Below are positions 53,717 to 62,715 of a stretch of 64,000 nucleotides of DNA, one piece after another. Every line of letters begins with the position of its first letter. The first letter of the stretch is position 1. Source of the DNA: Saprospiraceae bacterium (GTDB lineage Bacteria; Bacteroidota; Bacteroidia; Chitinophagales; Saprospiraceae); the NCBI GenBank assembly GCA_022841345.1, contig JALHRR010000022.1:1-64000 (forward strand), read 5' to 3'. The translations under genes and the position numbers were made by a program. The notes beneath the pieces were generated by a model. It saw nothing but the letters and a program-made list of their open reading frames with translations, was not told the DNA's origin and made no database searches.

Positions 53717-54088
53717 TTAACGATGCTGATCAAACAATACAGGATTTCCATCAGGATCCAGAATTACAAAACTGGCAGGTCCGGAGCTGGATTCGTCAGC
53801 CTCGGATTCAAAGCTGATTCCGCTTGTTTTCAGGTGTTTTTGAATATCACGAACGTCTGTAAATGTATCCACTGGCTGAGCATCCTGATCCCAACCTGGA
53901 TTAAAAGTGAGAATGTTCTTTTCAAACATGCCCTGAAACAGCCCAATCAGAGAGCTGCCATTTTTGAGAATCAACCAGCCCTGATCTATATTTCCACCAA
54001 AAACTGTAAATCCTATTTTTTCATAAAATGCTTTTGATGCATGAATATCTTTGACAGCAAGACTGATGGAAAATGCGCCCGGGTTCAT
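53717..54088 (-). CDS. VOC-superfamily (glyoxalase/bleomycin-resistance-like) protein
   Basis: A 123-residue protein: AFSISLAVKDIHASKAFYEKIGFTVFGG at the N terminus, GWLILKNGSSLIGLFQG, and PASFVILDPDGNPVLFDQHR at the C terminus, the standard pair of beta-alpha-beta-beta-beta units. The late ligand position is an Asp/Gln mix rather than a clear His/Glu, so metal binding is uncertain. It is monocistronic. Confidence 0.85.
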   Translation of the reverse strand: MNPGAFSISLAVKDIHASKAFYEKIGFTVFGGNIDQGWLILKNGSSLIGLFQGMFEKNILTFNPGWDQDAQPVDTFTDVRDIQKHLKTSGISFESEADESSSGPASFVILDPDGNPVLFDQHR

Positions 54089-54173
54089 AATGAATAGATT
54101 TAGAGATAAAATAATAAAAATACGGAATTCAATCTTTAAAAATTAAATATGCCTTGCTTATGAGATTTAAGTT

Positions 54174-54581
54174 TCATACGTGCCGTCTTGAACTAAAATT
54201 GGCAATAAGAATTAATGTATGACTTGCCAGCCAAAGCCAGTAACCGGCCTGATATGATATAATCTGCTTGTATTGACCATTTTCATTATCAATGATTTGG
54301 TCAAACAAGAGAAAGGACGCAGCGATGAGTGTCGAGCAAATACTTAGAAATATTGAAATTTTGGGATTGCGCAGCAAGAATATCCATGCCCCAAGTAGTA
54401 GCGGATTGGCCAGCCAGGTCCAGGTAGCCAAAGGATATACCAATCCAAAAAATCCAAAGATGAATACGGCAACGGAGTCACTGCACAGTCCGGTTGTGCA
54501 ATATGCTTTTTGCGTCAGTGAGAAAGCAAAGAGTATGATACTTGTGAAAAGAAGAATCTTATTCAATCGTTTAGAGTTCAT
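54174..54581 (-). CDS. Four-helix membrane protein of unknown function
   Basis: A 135-residue protein with four predicted TM helices (about residues 7-24, 37-55, 60-92 and 110-128). A CTTGLCSD segment follows helix 1. I recognise no family. It is transcribed toward the VOC gene and separated from it by 85 bp. Confidence 0.65.
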   Translation of the reverse strand: MNSKRLNKILLFTSIILFAFSLTQKAYCTTGLCSDSVAVFIFGFFGLVYPLATWTWLANPLLLGAWIFLLRNPKISIFLSICSTLIAASFLLFDQIIDNENGQYKQIISYQAGYWLWLASHTLILIANFSSRRHV

Positions 54582-54643
54582 TTTTCTTTAAGTATGAAAG
54601 ATAACAAGCTCATTATTAATATCGGTTATAGAAGTAAAGTCAA

Positions 54644-55924
54644 CTACGGATCTTTTCTGGTCACCATGATTTTATCAATTCTTTGTCCGTCTTTATCTAT
54701 TACTTCCAGTTCATAATTTTCAAAAGTAAATCTATCACCCACTTCAGGTAACACATTATTGGTGGATATGAGCAAACCAGCAACGGTTGTGAAAGTTGAG
54801 TCCTGGTAATCATCCAAATTCATTCCAAAATATTTCATAAAATCAATAATGGAATATTGCCCGTCTACCAGCCAGCTTCCTTCCTCTCTTTGAATAATCT
54901 GATATTCATCCTGATCATTTTCTGTGACATCCCCGACTAAAGCATCAATGACATCATCCATAGTAATAATTCCAATCGTAGTTCCATACTCATCCACAAC
55001 TATCCCATAATGCAATCTTTCTTTTTTGAAAATCTCCAGCGCTTTGTATGTATAGGTATTCTCGTTGAGAAAGACCGGTTTTCTGAGATAGTCTTCTATG
55101 TTGAATGTCTCGTCAGTGGTAGGAGTAAACAAATCCTTTAACAACACCATTCCTTTGATGTAGTCCAAATTATTGTTGATACAGACAGGATATGCTGAGT
55201 GCTTTTCTTCGTTGATTTTTCTTTTTATTTCTTCCCAGGTATCACTTGTATTTAAAAACACGATCTCACTTCTGTGCGTAAACAAGGAATTCACCTTTCT
55301 GTCTCCCAATTCAAATACACGTTCAACAATATCCTGCTCAATGTCCTGAATCTCTCCTCCTTCAGCACTTTCTTTGATGATAGATTTGATTTCTTCTTCA
55401 GTCACTTTGCTATCTGTAGTTTTTTTAATTCCCAATAATCTCAATAAGAAATTATTGGTGATAGTCAACAACCACACAAATGGCGAGGTGATGATGGAAA
55501 GAATGTGCATTGGCTTGGCTAAAAGGATAGCGATAGGCTCCGGAAAGGTCATCCCTAATCTTTTTGGTAACAACTCACCCAAAACGATAGATAAATAAGT
55601 CACGAATATGACTATAATGCCTACAGCCAGATTTCCGGCATAAGGACGAATTGTTTCAAATTGTGAAAGGAAATCTTTAACATCAGTTGTCAGATTTTCA
55701 CCACTATAAACCCCCAATAATATTCCAATCAGTGTTATTCCTATTTGAACTGTAGACAGAAATTTAGTTGGGTTCTCATGTAAATCCAGAGCTGTCCCAG
55801 CCCCCAGACTGCCTTTCTTTTTGGCAACTTCCAACTTGAATTTTCTGGAAGACACGAGGGACATCTCAGCCATGGCAAAAATCCCATTGAGTAAAACGAG
55901 CGCAATAATAATTATGATTTCCAT
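54644..55924 (-). CDS. CNNM/CorC-type (HlyC-like) hemolysin-family transporter
   Basis: A 426-residue protein. An N-terminal DUF21/CNNM membrane domain (three to four helices within residues 1-160, with MAEMSLVSSRKFKLE and GELLPKRLGMTFPEPIA) is followed by a CBS-domain pair (about 205-325; FTHRSEIVFLNTSDTW, LHYGIVVDEYGTTIGIITMDDVIDALVGDV) and a C-terminal CorC/HlyC domain (SWLVDGQYSIIDFMKYFGMN ... YELEVIDKDGQRIDKIMV). Members work in Mg2+/divalent-ion efflux; hemolysis is a historical label. Confidence 0.93.
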   Translation of the reverse strand: MEIIIIIALVLLNGIFAMAEMSLVSSRKFKLEVAKKKGSLGAGTALDLHENPTKFLSTVQIGITLIGILLGVYSGENLTTDVKDFLSQFETIRPYAGNLAVGIIVIFVTYLSIVLGELLPKRLGMTFPEPIAILLAKPMHILSIITSPFVWLLTITNNFLLRLLGIKKTTDSKVTEEEIKSIIKESAEGGEIQDIEQDIVERVFELGDRKVNSLFTHRSEIVFLNTSDTWEEIKRKINEEKHSAYPVCINNNLDYIKGMVLLKDLFTPTTDETFNIEDYLRKPVFLNENTYTYKALEIFKKERLHYGIVVDEYGTTIGIITMDDVIDALVGDVTENDQDEYQIIQREEGSWLVDGQYSIIDFMKYFGMNLDDYQDSTFTTVAGLLISTNNVLPEVGDRFTFENYELEVIDKDGQRIDKIMVTRKDP

Positions 55925-56185
55925 ATTGGAATTATGTCAAAAATGAATTTTATATCCTGGTGACAACATCATATAAAGTTCAACCCCTTACAATGATTTC
56001 GGGTCAGGAATTTTAGAAGGGTGCGTTGATATCGCAAAAGTAGCATTTCCGATTCATAGAAATTAGATTTTGATGAAATCTGATTTTTTGACTCTGATTG
56101 CTGGGGTTAGAAATATATGCCAGATCCATTCATCTCTGTCATGATGAATACATGAAGATGTTTAACAAGTCCCTCAGACTTTGGT

Positions 56186-57616
56186 TTATTCTGATTCGAA
56201 TTTGGACAATGCTTCCCGATGATATTGGATTTGCTTTTGTGTCAGGTTTTCAGAAACAGCGATCGAAATAGCTTTTTTCTGGTGTTCAATAGCCTTTTGT
56301 GGTTTGCCGGTAAGATAATAAAGCTGTGCAATGGCATGGTGATTTTCTTTCCCCGGATACCATTCTATAGATTTTTTGCACCAAACAATTGCTTCCAGAA
56401 GATTTGTTTTATTTTTCACCACCTCAGCAAATGACCATGCTATTTGGCTAAGATAACCGGCATGTAAGGCTGCAGCACTCACTTTACTTGTTTCTTTACT
56501 TTTTATATCTTCTGACGATTTCACTTTAACAGTATCTCCTTCTTCATTTGTTACAGTAAGCTTTCCGAAAATGTCATTATTATCAGGCCCTGCGATAATG
56601 ACAGGTTTTTCATCAGATCTTTCAGCTTTTGGTGTACTGCTTACGAGATTTCTGGCAAACATAGTCGCTGCTTTGATTAGCTGACTTTCATTTTTAGCGT
56701 TTGTATATAGCCTTATCAATTTCATAGTTTCCTCGTCCTGATACTCTTTTTCTTCCGTGGAAACCGGCTTTGAGTTTATAGGAGGCTTACTGCTGCCATA
56801 TAATGACAGATTTCTTAAGGAATCACATGATGATTTTAAGGAAAGATATTTATCAACATTAGCTTCTCTGATAGCTTTGTCTTTTAAATTTTGCAGTAAT
56901 TTAATTTTCAAGTTTGAATAGCTTGAGTCAGCATCCACCAGATATCGGAAGAAAATATCTTCTGTATTAAAAGCTTCTTCAGTAAAAAGCGTGAGTTCAT
57001 TATTTAAAGGAATAATTTCTTTTGAGGCGGCAAAGGTATTCCAGTGAATAATGGAAGCTTTTCTTAAACGATACCGGCTGTCAATAAGCTCCGTCAGTTC
57101 AGTGGAACTCAACTTTTTAGCTTTTAATTTTGGTTCAAGTACCTGAATTGTTTTGACATACGGCTCAAAATCTCGTATCCTGTTTTGTATAAAGAAATAA
57201 AAGTCGGTGCCCAGTTTATCACTCAGTAATGGAATATAGGCAATTGTCTCTTCTCTATCATTGAGAATGATCATGTGTGGTGCAGGATCATTTAAAAAGT
57301 GTTGACTCAGGTATAAATTATCCTCAATTCCCAATTGTTGCTCATCAATATAGTAGAACAGATAGTCTTTTTTAAATGGATTCCTGAAAGCTGCTGATTG
57401 GATCAAAGAGTCAACAATCCCTGTAGACTGCTCATTCCTGAGGTGACTAAAATTGATCTTATTATTATTGATTCTGAAAATAATTAGTTGCTTCTTACCG
57501 ATTTTTGCGGCTTGAACTGCTTCTGAAAGGCTTTTAAAAGTATTGGACTGAGTGCAGGCAAAGGCCGTAAAGCTTATTGTCAGGACAGTGAAAAGAAATA
57601 TCTTGCGAAGGATCAT
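56186..57616 (-). CDS. Exported protein with thioredoxin-like N-terminal part and TPR-like C terminus
   Basis: A 476-residue exported protein with a signal ending TISFTAFAC (possible lipobox). Residues about 25-130 have a thioredoxin-like character (EAVQAAKIGKKQLIIFRI, DYLFYYIDEQQLGIEDNLYL, PAPHMIILNDREETIAYI) but lack a CxxC. A long helical region follows. Near the C terminus are TPR-like helices (LEAIVWCKKSIEWYPGKENHHAIAQLYYLTGKPQKAIEHQKKAISIA). The ATG at 57616 opens the signal peptide. No function can be assigned; a chaperone or assembly role would suit the layout. Confidence 0.6.
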   Translation of the reverse strand: MILRKIFLFTVLTISFTAFACTQSNTFKSLSEAVQAAKIGKKQLIIFRINNNKINFSHLRNEQSTGIVDSLIQSAAFRNPFKKDYLFYYIDEQQLGIEDNLYLSQHFLNDPAPHMIILNDREETIAYIPLLSDKLGTDFYFFIQNRIRDFEPYVKTIQVLEPKLKAKKLSSTELTELIDSRYRLRKASIIHWNTFAASKEIIPLNNELTLFTEEAFNTEDIFFRYLVDADSSYSNLKIKLLQNLKDKAIREANVDKYLSLKSSCDSLRNLSLYGSSKPPINSKPVSTEEKEYQDEETMKLIRLYTNAKNESQLIKAATMFARNLVSSTPKAERSDEKPVIIAGPDNNDIFGKLTVTNEEGDTVKVKSSEDIKSKETSKVSAAALHAGYLSQIAWSFAEVVKNKTNLLEAIVWCKKSIEWYPGKENHHAIAQLYYLTGKPQKAIEHQKKAISIAVSENLTQKQIQYHREALSKFESE

Positions 57617-57791
57617 ATGAATTGGGTTGCGATGCAAATGCATGGCTGTTTATTAGAACGTAAAGTTATATATACAATTGGAACATGACAATTCAATCAA
57701 CGAAGGCAAAGGGTAAAGGTTGAATTTGACAAAACAATTATTTATTCAATTCAGGATACACTAACTTAAAACGAAAACTGAGATCTAAATT

Positions 57792-58226
57792 TTAATTAGA
57801 ATCCTCAGCGACATCCTTCATGATTTCCAGAACGGAAGGAAGATGTTCTTCAAACATGGCTTGTTCGTCTAATGATGATATGTTTTCGCGGATATATTTC
57901 AATGTTGTCACTCCTTCTTTTTCAGTACTCAGCTCATAAGTAATGATTGATTTATTTTCATCTGGTACAGGATCTTTTTCGATTCCGCTCCAAAATTGGA
58001 AGGATAGTTTTTCATTTGGAATATTTGCCACGACAAGACCTTTGTCCTGGTATTTGATGCCTTTATAATCACCTTCGAATATAATGGGACTACCTTCCTT
58101 CCAATCTGTGATGGTTTTGAAACCCGTGTAGAGCTCAATTTTTTCAGGCAGCGTAAGAATTTGCCAAACTTGTGAAGGTGCGGCATTTATTTCAATACTT
58201 CCCTCCACCAGGAATAAATCATCCAT
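57792..58226 (-). CDS. SRPBCC-family protein
   Basis: A 144-residue START/Bet-v1-like protein (FLVEGSIEINAAPSQVWQILTLPEKIELYTGFKTITDWKEGSPIIFEGDYKGIKYQDKG). This is the polyketide-cyclase-like or AHSA1-like subgroup that binds a hydrophobic ligand. It follows the DUF4199 gene after 32 bp and may be co-transcribed with it. Confidence 0.87.
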   Translation of the reverse strand: MDDLFLVEGSIEINAAPSQVWQILTLPEKIELYTGFKTITDWKEGSPIIFEGDYKGIKYQDKGLVVANIPNEKLSFQFWSGIEKDPVPDENKSIITYELSTEKEGVTTLKYIRENISSLDEQAMFEEHLPSVLEIMKDVAEDSN

Positions 58227-58258
58227 AATGTACTTTTATATTGTTGATTTTCAATAAT

Positions 58259-58777
58259 TTACCTTGGTTTTCTTTTAAGTATCAGAGAACTGATTACAGC
58301 TACAATAAGTCCTATCGGAAATACCTCTGATAATGTAATGATAACGACAAAGAATGGATTCTTGTACATTTCTCTCAATTGTTCCAAATCTTTTGTTTTA
58401 GCAGCAAGTTCGACAGCCGTTGCTCCTTTTCTGGATGCTTCTTTGAGCGCGAATGGAATGTACTTGTCCAAAAAATCCGGTACAAACAAATAATAATAAA
58501 ATAGCCAAACGACAACATACATAACTGATGCTACCAGTGATATCAAAACTCCAATTTTGAATGCCTTTCCAAATGAGATGAATCCCTCAGCATACTGATT
58601 CCTATAGTTCCTGATCCCGAAAAAGATCAGTGAGAAGACTACAATCAATGCTGCATATCCCACCACATCATTGGTCTCAGTATGCCTGTCAGAATAGCAC
58701 ATACTGACCATATAAAATATATTCACGGAGAGTATAGTCCCTACAATCAAGCCATAAATTAAAATGATGCGTTTCAT
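58259..58777 (-). CDS. DUF4199 membrane protein
   Basis: A 172-residue protein with four TM helices (about residues 3-22, 38-54, 72-95 and 143-165) and the DUF4199 hallmark ALIVVFSLIFFGIRNYRNQYAEGFISFGKAFKIGVLISLVAS. The family is restricted mainly to Bacteroidota and has no known function. It lies between the LuxR-type regulator and the SRPBCC gene. Confidence 0.9.
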   Translation of the reverse strand: MKRIILIYGLIVGTILSVNIFYMVSMCYSDRHTETNDVVGYAALIVVFSLIFFGIRNYRNQYAEGFISFGKAFKIGVLISLVASVMYVVVWLFYYYLFVPDFLDKYIPFALKEASRKGATAVELAAKTKDLEQLREMYKNPFFVVIITLSEVFPIGLIVAVISSLILKRKPR

Positions 58778-58876
58778 AATGCTTTAGTTTTTAATGTTAT
58801 GGGTCAAAAGTATATTCCGGCAGGAATTCAGAACTCATACTTTGGTACCGAATCTCCTCCACGGGTTAAATTAGGA

Positions 58877-59362
58877 CTAAAGTACCATCTGACTATATGG
58901 GATGATATTCAGGCGTTTAGCTTTTTCTATTGCTTGCAGTCTGTTTTTGACATCCATTTTTGAAAGCACATTGGAAGAATGAGTTTTAATAGTGCTGAGA
59001 GAAAGAAACAAGCTTTCTGCAATTTCAGCATTGGTCTTACCTTCTGCCATTAATTGAAGTACATCCCATTCCCGTGGAGTGAGGTTCAGGTCTTTCAATG
59101 CCTTTTCGTTGAAAATAAATTTCTCCGTGCCTGGGATTATAATTTCTTTTTCTACAACTATTGTTCTGACGAATTGCCTTGCTATCCAGAAGCCCAAAAG
59201 CGTAAAAAATATCCCGATCAGACCAATATAAATATCCATGGAGTTGTCGAGAATGAAGAATTTCCATTCAAACCATTTCAGGAGAAAAAGGAGTAAGGAC
59301 AGACTGATTCCATAAGCAAGCACTGTACGGTATTTCAGGAATAGGTTTTTAAGGAAGTGCAT
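58877..59362 (-). CDS. LuxR-type HTH regulator with N-terminal membrane helices
   Basis: A 161-residue protein: two TM helices (about residues 12-31 and 43-60), a short linker and a GerE/LuxR helix-turn-helix (residues about 97-155: LTPREWDVLQLMAEGKTNAEIAESLFLSLSTIKTHSSNVLSKMDVKNRLQAIEKA). There is no receiver domain, so it is a membrane-tethered transcription factor. It lies 99 bp upstream of DUF4199 and may regulate that gene pair or sense membrane state. Confidence 0.87.
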   Translation of the reverse strand: MHFLKNLFLKYRTVLAYGISLSLLLFLLKWFEWKFFILDNSMDIYIGLIGIFFTLLGFWIARQFVRTIVVEKEIIIPGTEKFIFNEKALKDLNLTPREWDVLQLMAEGKTNAEIAESLFLSLSTIKTHSSNVLSKMDVKNRLQAIEKAKRLNIIPYSQMVL

Positions 59363-60008
59363 GCCGAAAATATTTTTAATGAGGGTGTATGCAAATTTAA
59401 GAGAAATTGGGGAGTTATGAATGATGAGTTATGAGCCAAACAGCCGGGGAGAAGCTTCAATCTTCAAGCTTCGGGCTGCAAGTTGAACAGCCAAGCAGCC
59501 GGTTGTGGCTCTTGCCTTCTGGCGGAACGGCTGGGTGGGAGTTATGAGTAAGGAGTCAACAGCCAAAAGAGCCGGAGAGATGCCCAAAGATGTAAAGTAT
59601 GTGACCTGCCTGCTTGCTTGTAGTTTGTGCTAGCTGTCACCTCCGAAATAAATTGGCTGCAAAGCAGTCAATTTATTTCGGGGATGTCACCTTTTGCCGC
59701 AGGCAAAGGATGTCACCTTGCAAGCACAGCGTGCAAGGTCACCCGGGTTACGACAAAAGCTTATTGTGTGTTGCAACAAACGGAGAATGCGGCTAAGAAG
59801 AAAGTGCTATCCCGTTTTTTTGGACAGACATTTTTGCTCCTGTCTACTCTTAAAATGAGAAATTCCTCCCTGACAATTAAGCCGAAAGAGGAATTTCATC
59901 AAATAGTTCACAACTGGAATTTGTTGATAATTAATTCCCAATTCTATATATCAAGGTCATTTTGTAAATCAAACGCTGACAATTAAGGCAATCAAACTGC
60001 TGTGGTTT
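59363..60008. other. Gene-free repeat-mosaic region
   Basis: It contains AACAGCC boxes (from 59438, 59485, 59558 and others), a GAGTTATGAATGATGAGTTATGA module, a CTTCAATCTTCAAGCTTCGGGCTG module and GAYRTCACC array E. The last 200 bases are AT-rich. Open frames here are built from repeats. Confidence 0.6.
59625..59755. repeat. GAYRTCACC hairpin array, copy E
   Basis: GTCACC boxes begin at 59636, 59686, 59712 and 59738. Hairpins are CCGAAATAAATTG with CAATTTATTTCGG, TTTGCC/GGCAAA, and CTTGCA/TGCAAG. The right flank (TTACGACAAAAGCTTATTGT and onward) matches that of the single-box locus F at 62555. Confidence 0.85.
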
Positions 60009-60413
60009 TTACTTTCTCATAACCAGGCCAACAATTGCACCTGCGATAGCCATCATGACTGTATATGCAAGCACGTCAACCAGCAGAGGGGTCAAACCCG
60101 AAAACATGGAGCTCATTGAGTACATATTTAAATCAACATTTAATGCAATTAAAGCCCCTGCTATTGCCCCTATTTTTGCTCCTGCAGCAGCTCCACTTGT
60201 ATTGGACCAGGAGAAAATAAGTGCAAGCAGCAATCCGGATGACAGGCATGCCAGAATCATCGCCCACCAAATCATTTGTTCCGGAGGATTTGAAGCGCAT
60301 TGGTTGAAGTTGGCTGTGGTATAATCCATCAGTAATATACCATAAATCAACCACCCCAGAAGGAATAAGCTTACACCACCAGCAAGTGCACCAAGTAAAG
60401 TTTTGTTTGTCAT
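60009..60413 (-). CDS. Four-helix membrane protein of unknown function
   Basis: A 134-residue protein with four hydrophobic helices (residues about 7-27, 48-68, 75-92 and 108-130), several glycine-rich (LLGALAGGVSLFLLGWLIYGI, GAAAGAKIGAIAGALIAL, AIAGAIVGLVMRK). It resembles small DUF1761-like membrane proteins but I cannot confirm the family. Monocistronic. Confidence 0.65.
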   Translation of the reverse strand: MTNKTLLGALAGGVSLFLLGWLIYGILLMDYTTANFNQCASNPPEQMIWWAMILACLSSGLLLALIFSWSNTSGAAAGAKIGAIAGALIALNVDLNMYSMSSMFSGLTPLLVDVLAYTVMMAIAGAIVGLVMRK

Positions 60414-60898
60414 ATCGTTTGTTTTTTCAAAATTTCCCTACTCATATGGCTTTTCGGAATCGCCCCGTTTAGTAGGTAATCGCTATTTAATCCCCTCATT
60501 CGCTGAACAAAAAACTAATGTTTTTTTTACTTGAAAATTCATATTTACTTCATTGATTATTAGTTGCTTAGAAGCACCCGGCACCTTCTTCTCAATTTTT
60601 CTGAATATAAATTTTACAAGTCTCTGCTCCATTCGGTAATAAACAGAGAATACCTGATGGTTTCAGGACTCCATTTTACTATACAATTTTAAATAAAATA
60701 TATGACTTTTTTGCAACTGTGCAGCTATTCTTTTTGGCGATGTAATTATTTTACACTGTTGGATATCAAAGGAGTTTTGAGCTTTGATGTAAGCTTGATG
60801 ATTTGACATAATTGAACCTGAAACAAAACATTTATTAAGTATTGAATCAGCTTGTATTTAACTTGTTTTATTTTGCATATAAATAATTTATTTAGCTC
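60414..60898. other. Gene-free divergent intergenic region
   Basis: It separates two divergent genes and should hold both promoters. AT-rich, with TTGTTTTATTTTGC at 60862-60875 (near, but not matching, TAnnTTTG) about 25 bp before the methyltransferase. No repeats recognised. Confidence 0.4.
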
Positions 60899-61696
60899 AT
60901 GAATTATGCCATTGATGGAGGAGAAACAGGTAAATCCAGGCTGAATGTACTTGGGCAGGCAATGAATGAGTATTCAGTCAATGCTTTACGGAAAGCAGGA
61001 ATACGAACGGGATTCAAATGTCTGGATGCAGGATGTGGGGGTGGTATGATGACATACGAAATGGCAAATTTAGTCGGAGTATCAGGCCAGGTAACAGGTG
61101 TAGACTTTGATGAAGAAATTATAAAATTAAATAAGAGAGAATTAAGTGATTTACAAATTCAACATATAAGCTTTCAACATACCGATATTCAAACATTTAA
61201 TGTAGAGGACGAATTTGATCTGATTTTTGCGAGATATCTATTGTCTCATTTGAGTAATACGAAAAATGTGTTGAGCATTCTTGTGAAAGCATTGCGTCCG
61301 GGAGGGATAATATTGGTTGAGGATGTGCAGTTTTCAGGCCATATTTGTGAGCCGGCTTCAGAAGCTTTTGATGCTTATTTGAAATGGTATTCCAGGGTAG
61401 TGGAGCTCCGCGGTGGCGATGCGGAATTAGGTGCCAGGCTTCCCGAAATGTTTGTTGAGGCTGGATTGAGTCATATTGGAGTTCAGATTGCTCAACCAAT
61501 AGGGCTTACAGGTCCGCCAAAACAAATGAGCTTATTAACTTTGGATAAAATTAAAATAGCATTGCTGGAAAGCAAATTAACTGATGAATCAGAATTTGCG
61601 AAAGTCAGATCTCAGCTGGAATCCATCACTCATGATGTACATACTCTGATGAGTATTCCAAGGACTTTTCAGGTATGGGGAAGGAAGAAGGCGTAA
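60899..61696 (+). CDS. Class I SAM-dependent methyltransferase
   Basis: A 265-residue methyltransferase of the UbiE/SmtA-like group: motif I CLDAGCGGGMMTYEMANLVG near residue 42, motif post-I GVDFDEEII, motif II DEFDLIFARYLLSHLSN and motif III LRPGGIILVEDV. The substrate is unknown. The end of the protein (VWGRKKA) and the stop lie at the exact edge of the 21-bp tandem array. No relation to the quinol cluster is apparent from motif content. Confidence 0.85.
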   Translation: MNYAIDGGETGKSRLNVLGQAMNEYSVNALRKAGIRTGFKCLDAGCGGGMMTYEMANLVGVSGQVTGVDFDEEIIKLNKRELSDLQIQHISFQHTDIQTFNVEDEFDLIFARYLLSHLSNTKNVLSILVKALRPGGIILVEDVQFSGHICEPASEAFDAYLKWYSRVVELRGGDAELGARLPEMFVEAGLSHIGVQIAQPIGLTGPPKQMSLLTLDKIKIALLESKLTDESEFAKVRSQLESITHDVHTLMSIPRTFQVWGRKKA

Positions 61697-62335
61697 GGAA
61701 TAAGGCAAAAGGAAGAAGAGCCAGGGCAAAAGGAAAAAGAGCCAGGGCAAAAGGAAAAGGAGCCAGGGTAAAAGGAAAAAGAGCCAGGGCAAAAGGCAAA
61801 AGAAAAAGGCAAAAGGAAAAAGAGCCAAGGCAAAAGGAAAGAGAGCCAGGGCAAAAGGAAAAAGAGCCAGGGTAAAAGGAAAAAGAGCCAGGGCAAAAGG
61901 AAAAAGAGCCAAGGCAAAAGGAAAAGGAGCCAAGGTAAAAGGAAAAAGGCATAAGGAAAAAGGAAAAAGAGCCAGGGCAAAAGGAAAAAGAGCCAAGGCA
62001 AAAGGAAAAAGAGCCAGGGCAAAAGGAAAAAGAGCCAGGGCAAAAGGAAAAAGAGCCAAGGCAAAAGGAAAAGGAGCCAAGGTAAAAGGAAAAAGGCATA
62101 AGGAAAAAGGAAAAAGAGCCAGGGCAAAAGGAAAAAGAGCCAGGGCAAAAGGTAAAAGAGCCAAGGCAAAAGGAAAAAGAGCCAAGGTAAAAGGAAAAAG
62201 AGCCAGGGCAAAAGACAAAAGAAAAAGGCAAAAGGAAAAAGAGCCAAGGCAAAAGGAAAAGGAGCCAAGGTAAAAGGAAGAAGAGCCAGGGCAAAAGGAA
62301 AAAGAGCCAGGGCAAAAGGAAAAAGGAAAAAGGAA
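61690..62335. repeat. 21-bp tandem array (AGCCAGGGCAAAAGGAAAAAG unit with one base beyond the limit removed: about 30 units)
   Basis: Units of 21 bp of the form GCCAGGGCAAAAGGAAAAAG with an added A, with G/A and C/T variants (CAAGG, AAGGAG), fill about 640 bp. A GGCATAAGG variant at 61948 and 62095 is 147 bp apart, seven units, so a larger block was duplicated. The purine-rich strand leaves three minus-strand frames open at once, with 229 to 320 residues of Phe/Leu/Pro-rich sequence; these are not genes. Confidence 0.9.
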
Positions 62336-62715
62336 TCCGAAGGATCGCGTAGTAGAGCGAAGCGGCACCTCGCGAAAAGGAAAAAGGCCAGAGATAAGGT
62401 AGAAGCTGAAAGATGAAAGGAGCAGCCGGGGTGTAGAGTAATGCTGCGAGCGAACAATCTAGGGTTCAAACCTCTCTCTGAACTACAAAAAAATCCGGGA
62501 AGAAGCTGCAAGATGAAATGCATGCAACCTGCCTGCCTGTAGTGGGCGCTAGTTGTCACCGTGCTACGACTTAAGCTATTGGTGTGTTGATACAAACAGA
62601 GATTACAGCAGGGAAGAAGGTGAAATGGCACGAAGTAAGCTAATCCATCTTTTCAATCTCACCCTTAATCTCCTCAATCTTATTCAATCCCATCAATCCC
62701 AGCAATCCCCCACCA
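62336..62715. other. Gene-free tail of the array and repeat remnants
   Basis: It holds an AGCAGCC box near 62421, the single-box locus F at 62555, and the short stretch GGGTTCAAACC at 62462-62472 that resembles a tRNA T-arm without the rest of a tRNA. No gene. Confidence 0.5.
62520..62615. repeat. Collapsed GAYRTCACC locus F
   Basis: A single GTCACC box at 62555-62560 has the left flank CCTGCCTGCCTGTAGTG..CGCTAGTT and right flank TACGACTTAAGCTATTGGTG. Both flanks match those around array E, which has four boxes and three hairpins. Confidence 0.75.

Noticed and set aside
62433-62490. GGGTTCAAACC followed by a 3' end that could pair with GTAGAG, resembling part of a tRNA.
   Set aside because: Only about 55 nt, no D-arm or anticodon arm, and the T-stem does not pair properly. 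At most a tRNA-derived remnant.
61589-62631. Three overlapping minus-strand open frames of 229, 259 and 320 residues rich in Phe, Leu and Pro.
   Set aside because: They are three readings of the same 21-bp tandem array; a repeat unit divisible by three stays open in every frame. No start context or protein-like domain.
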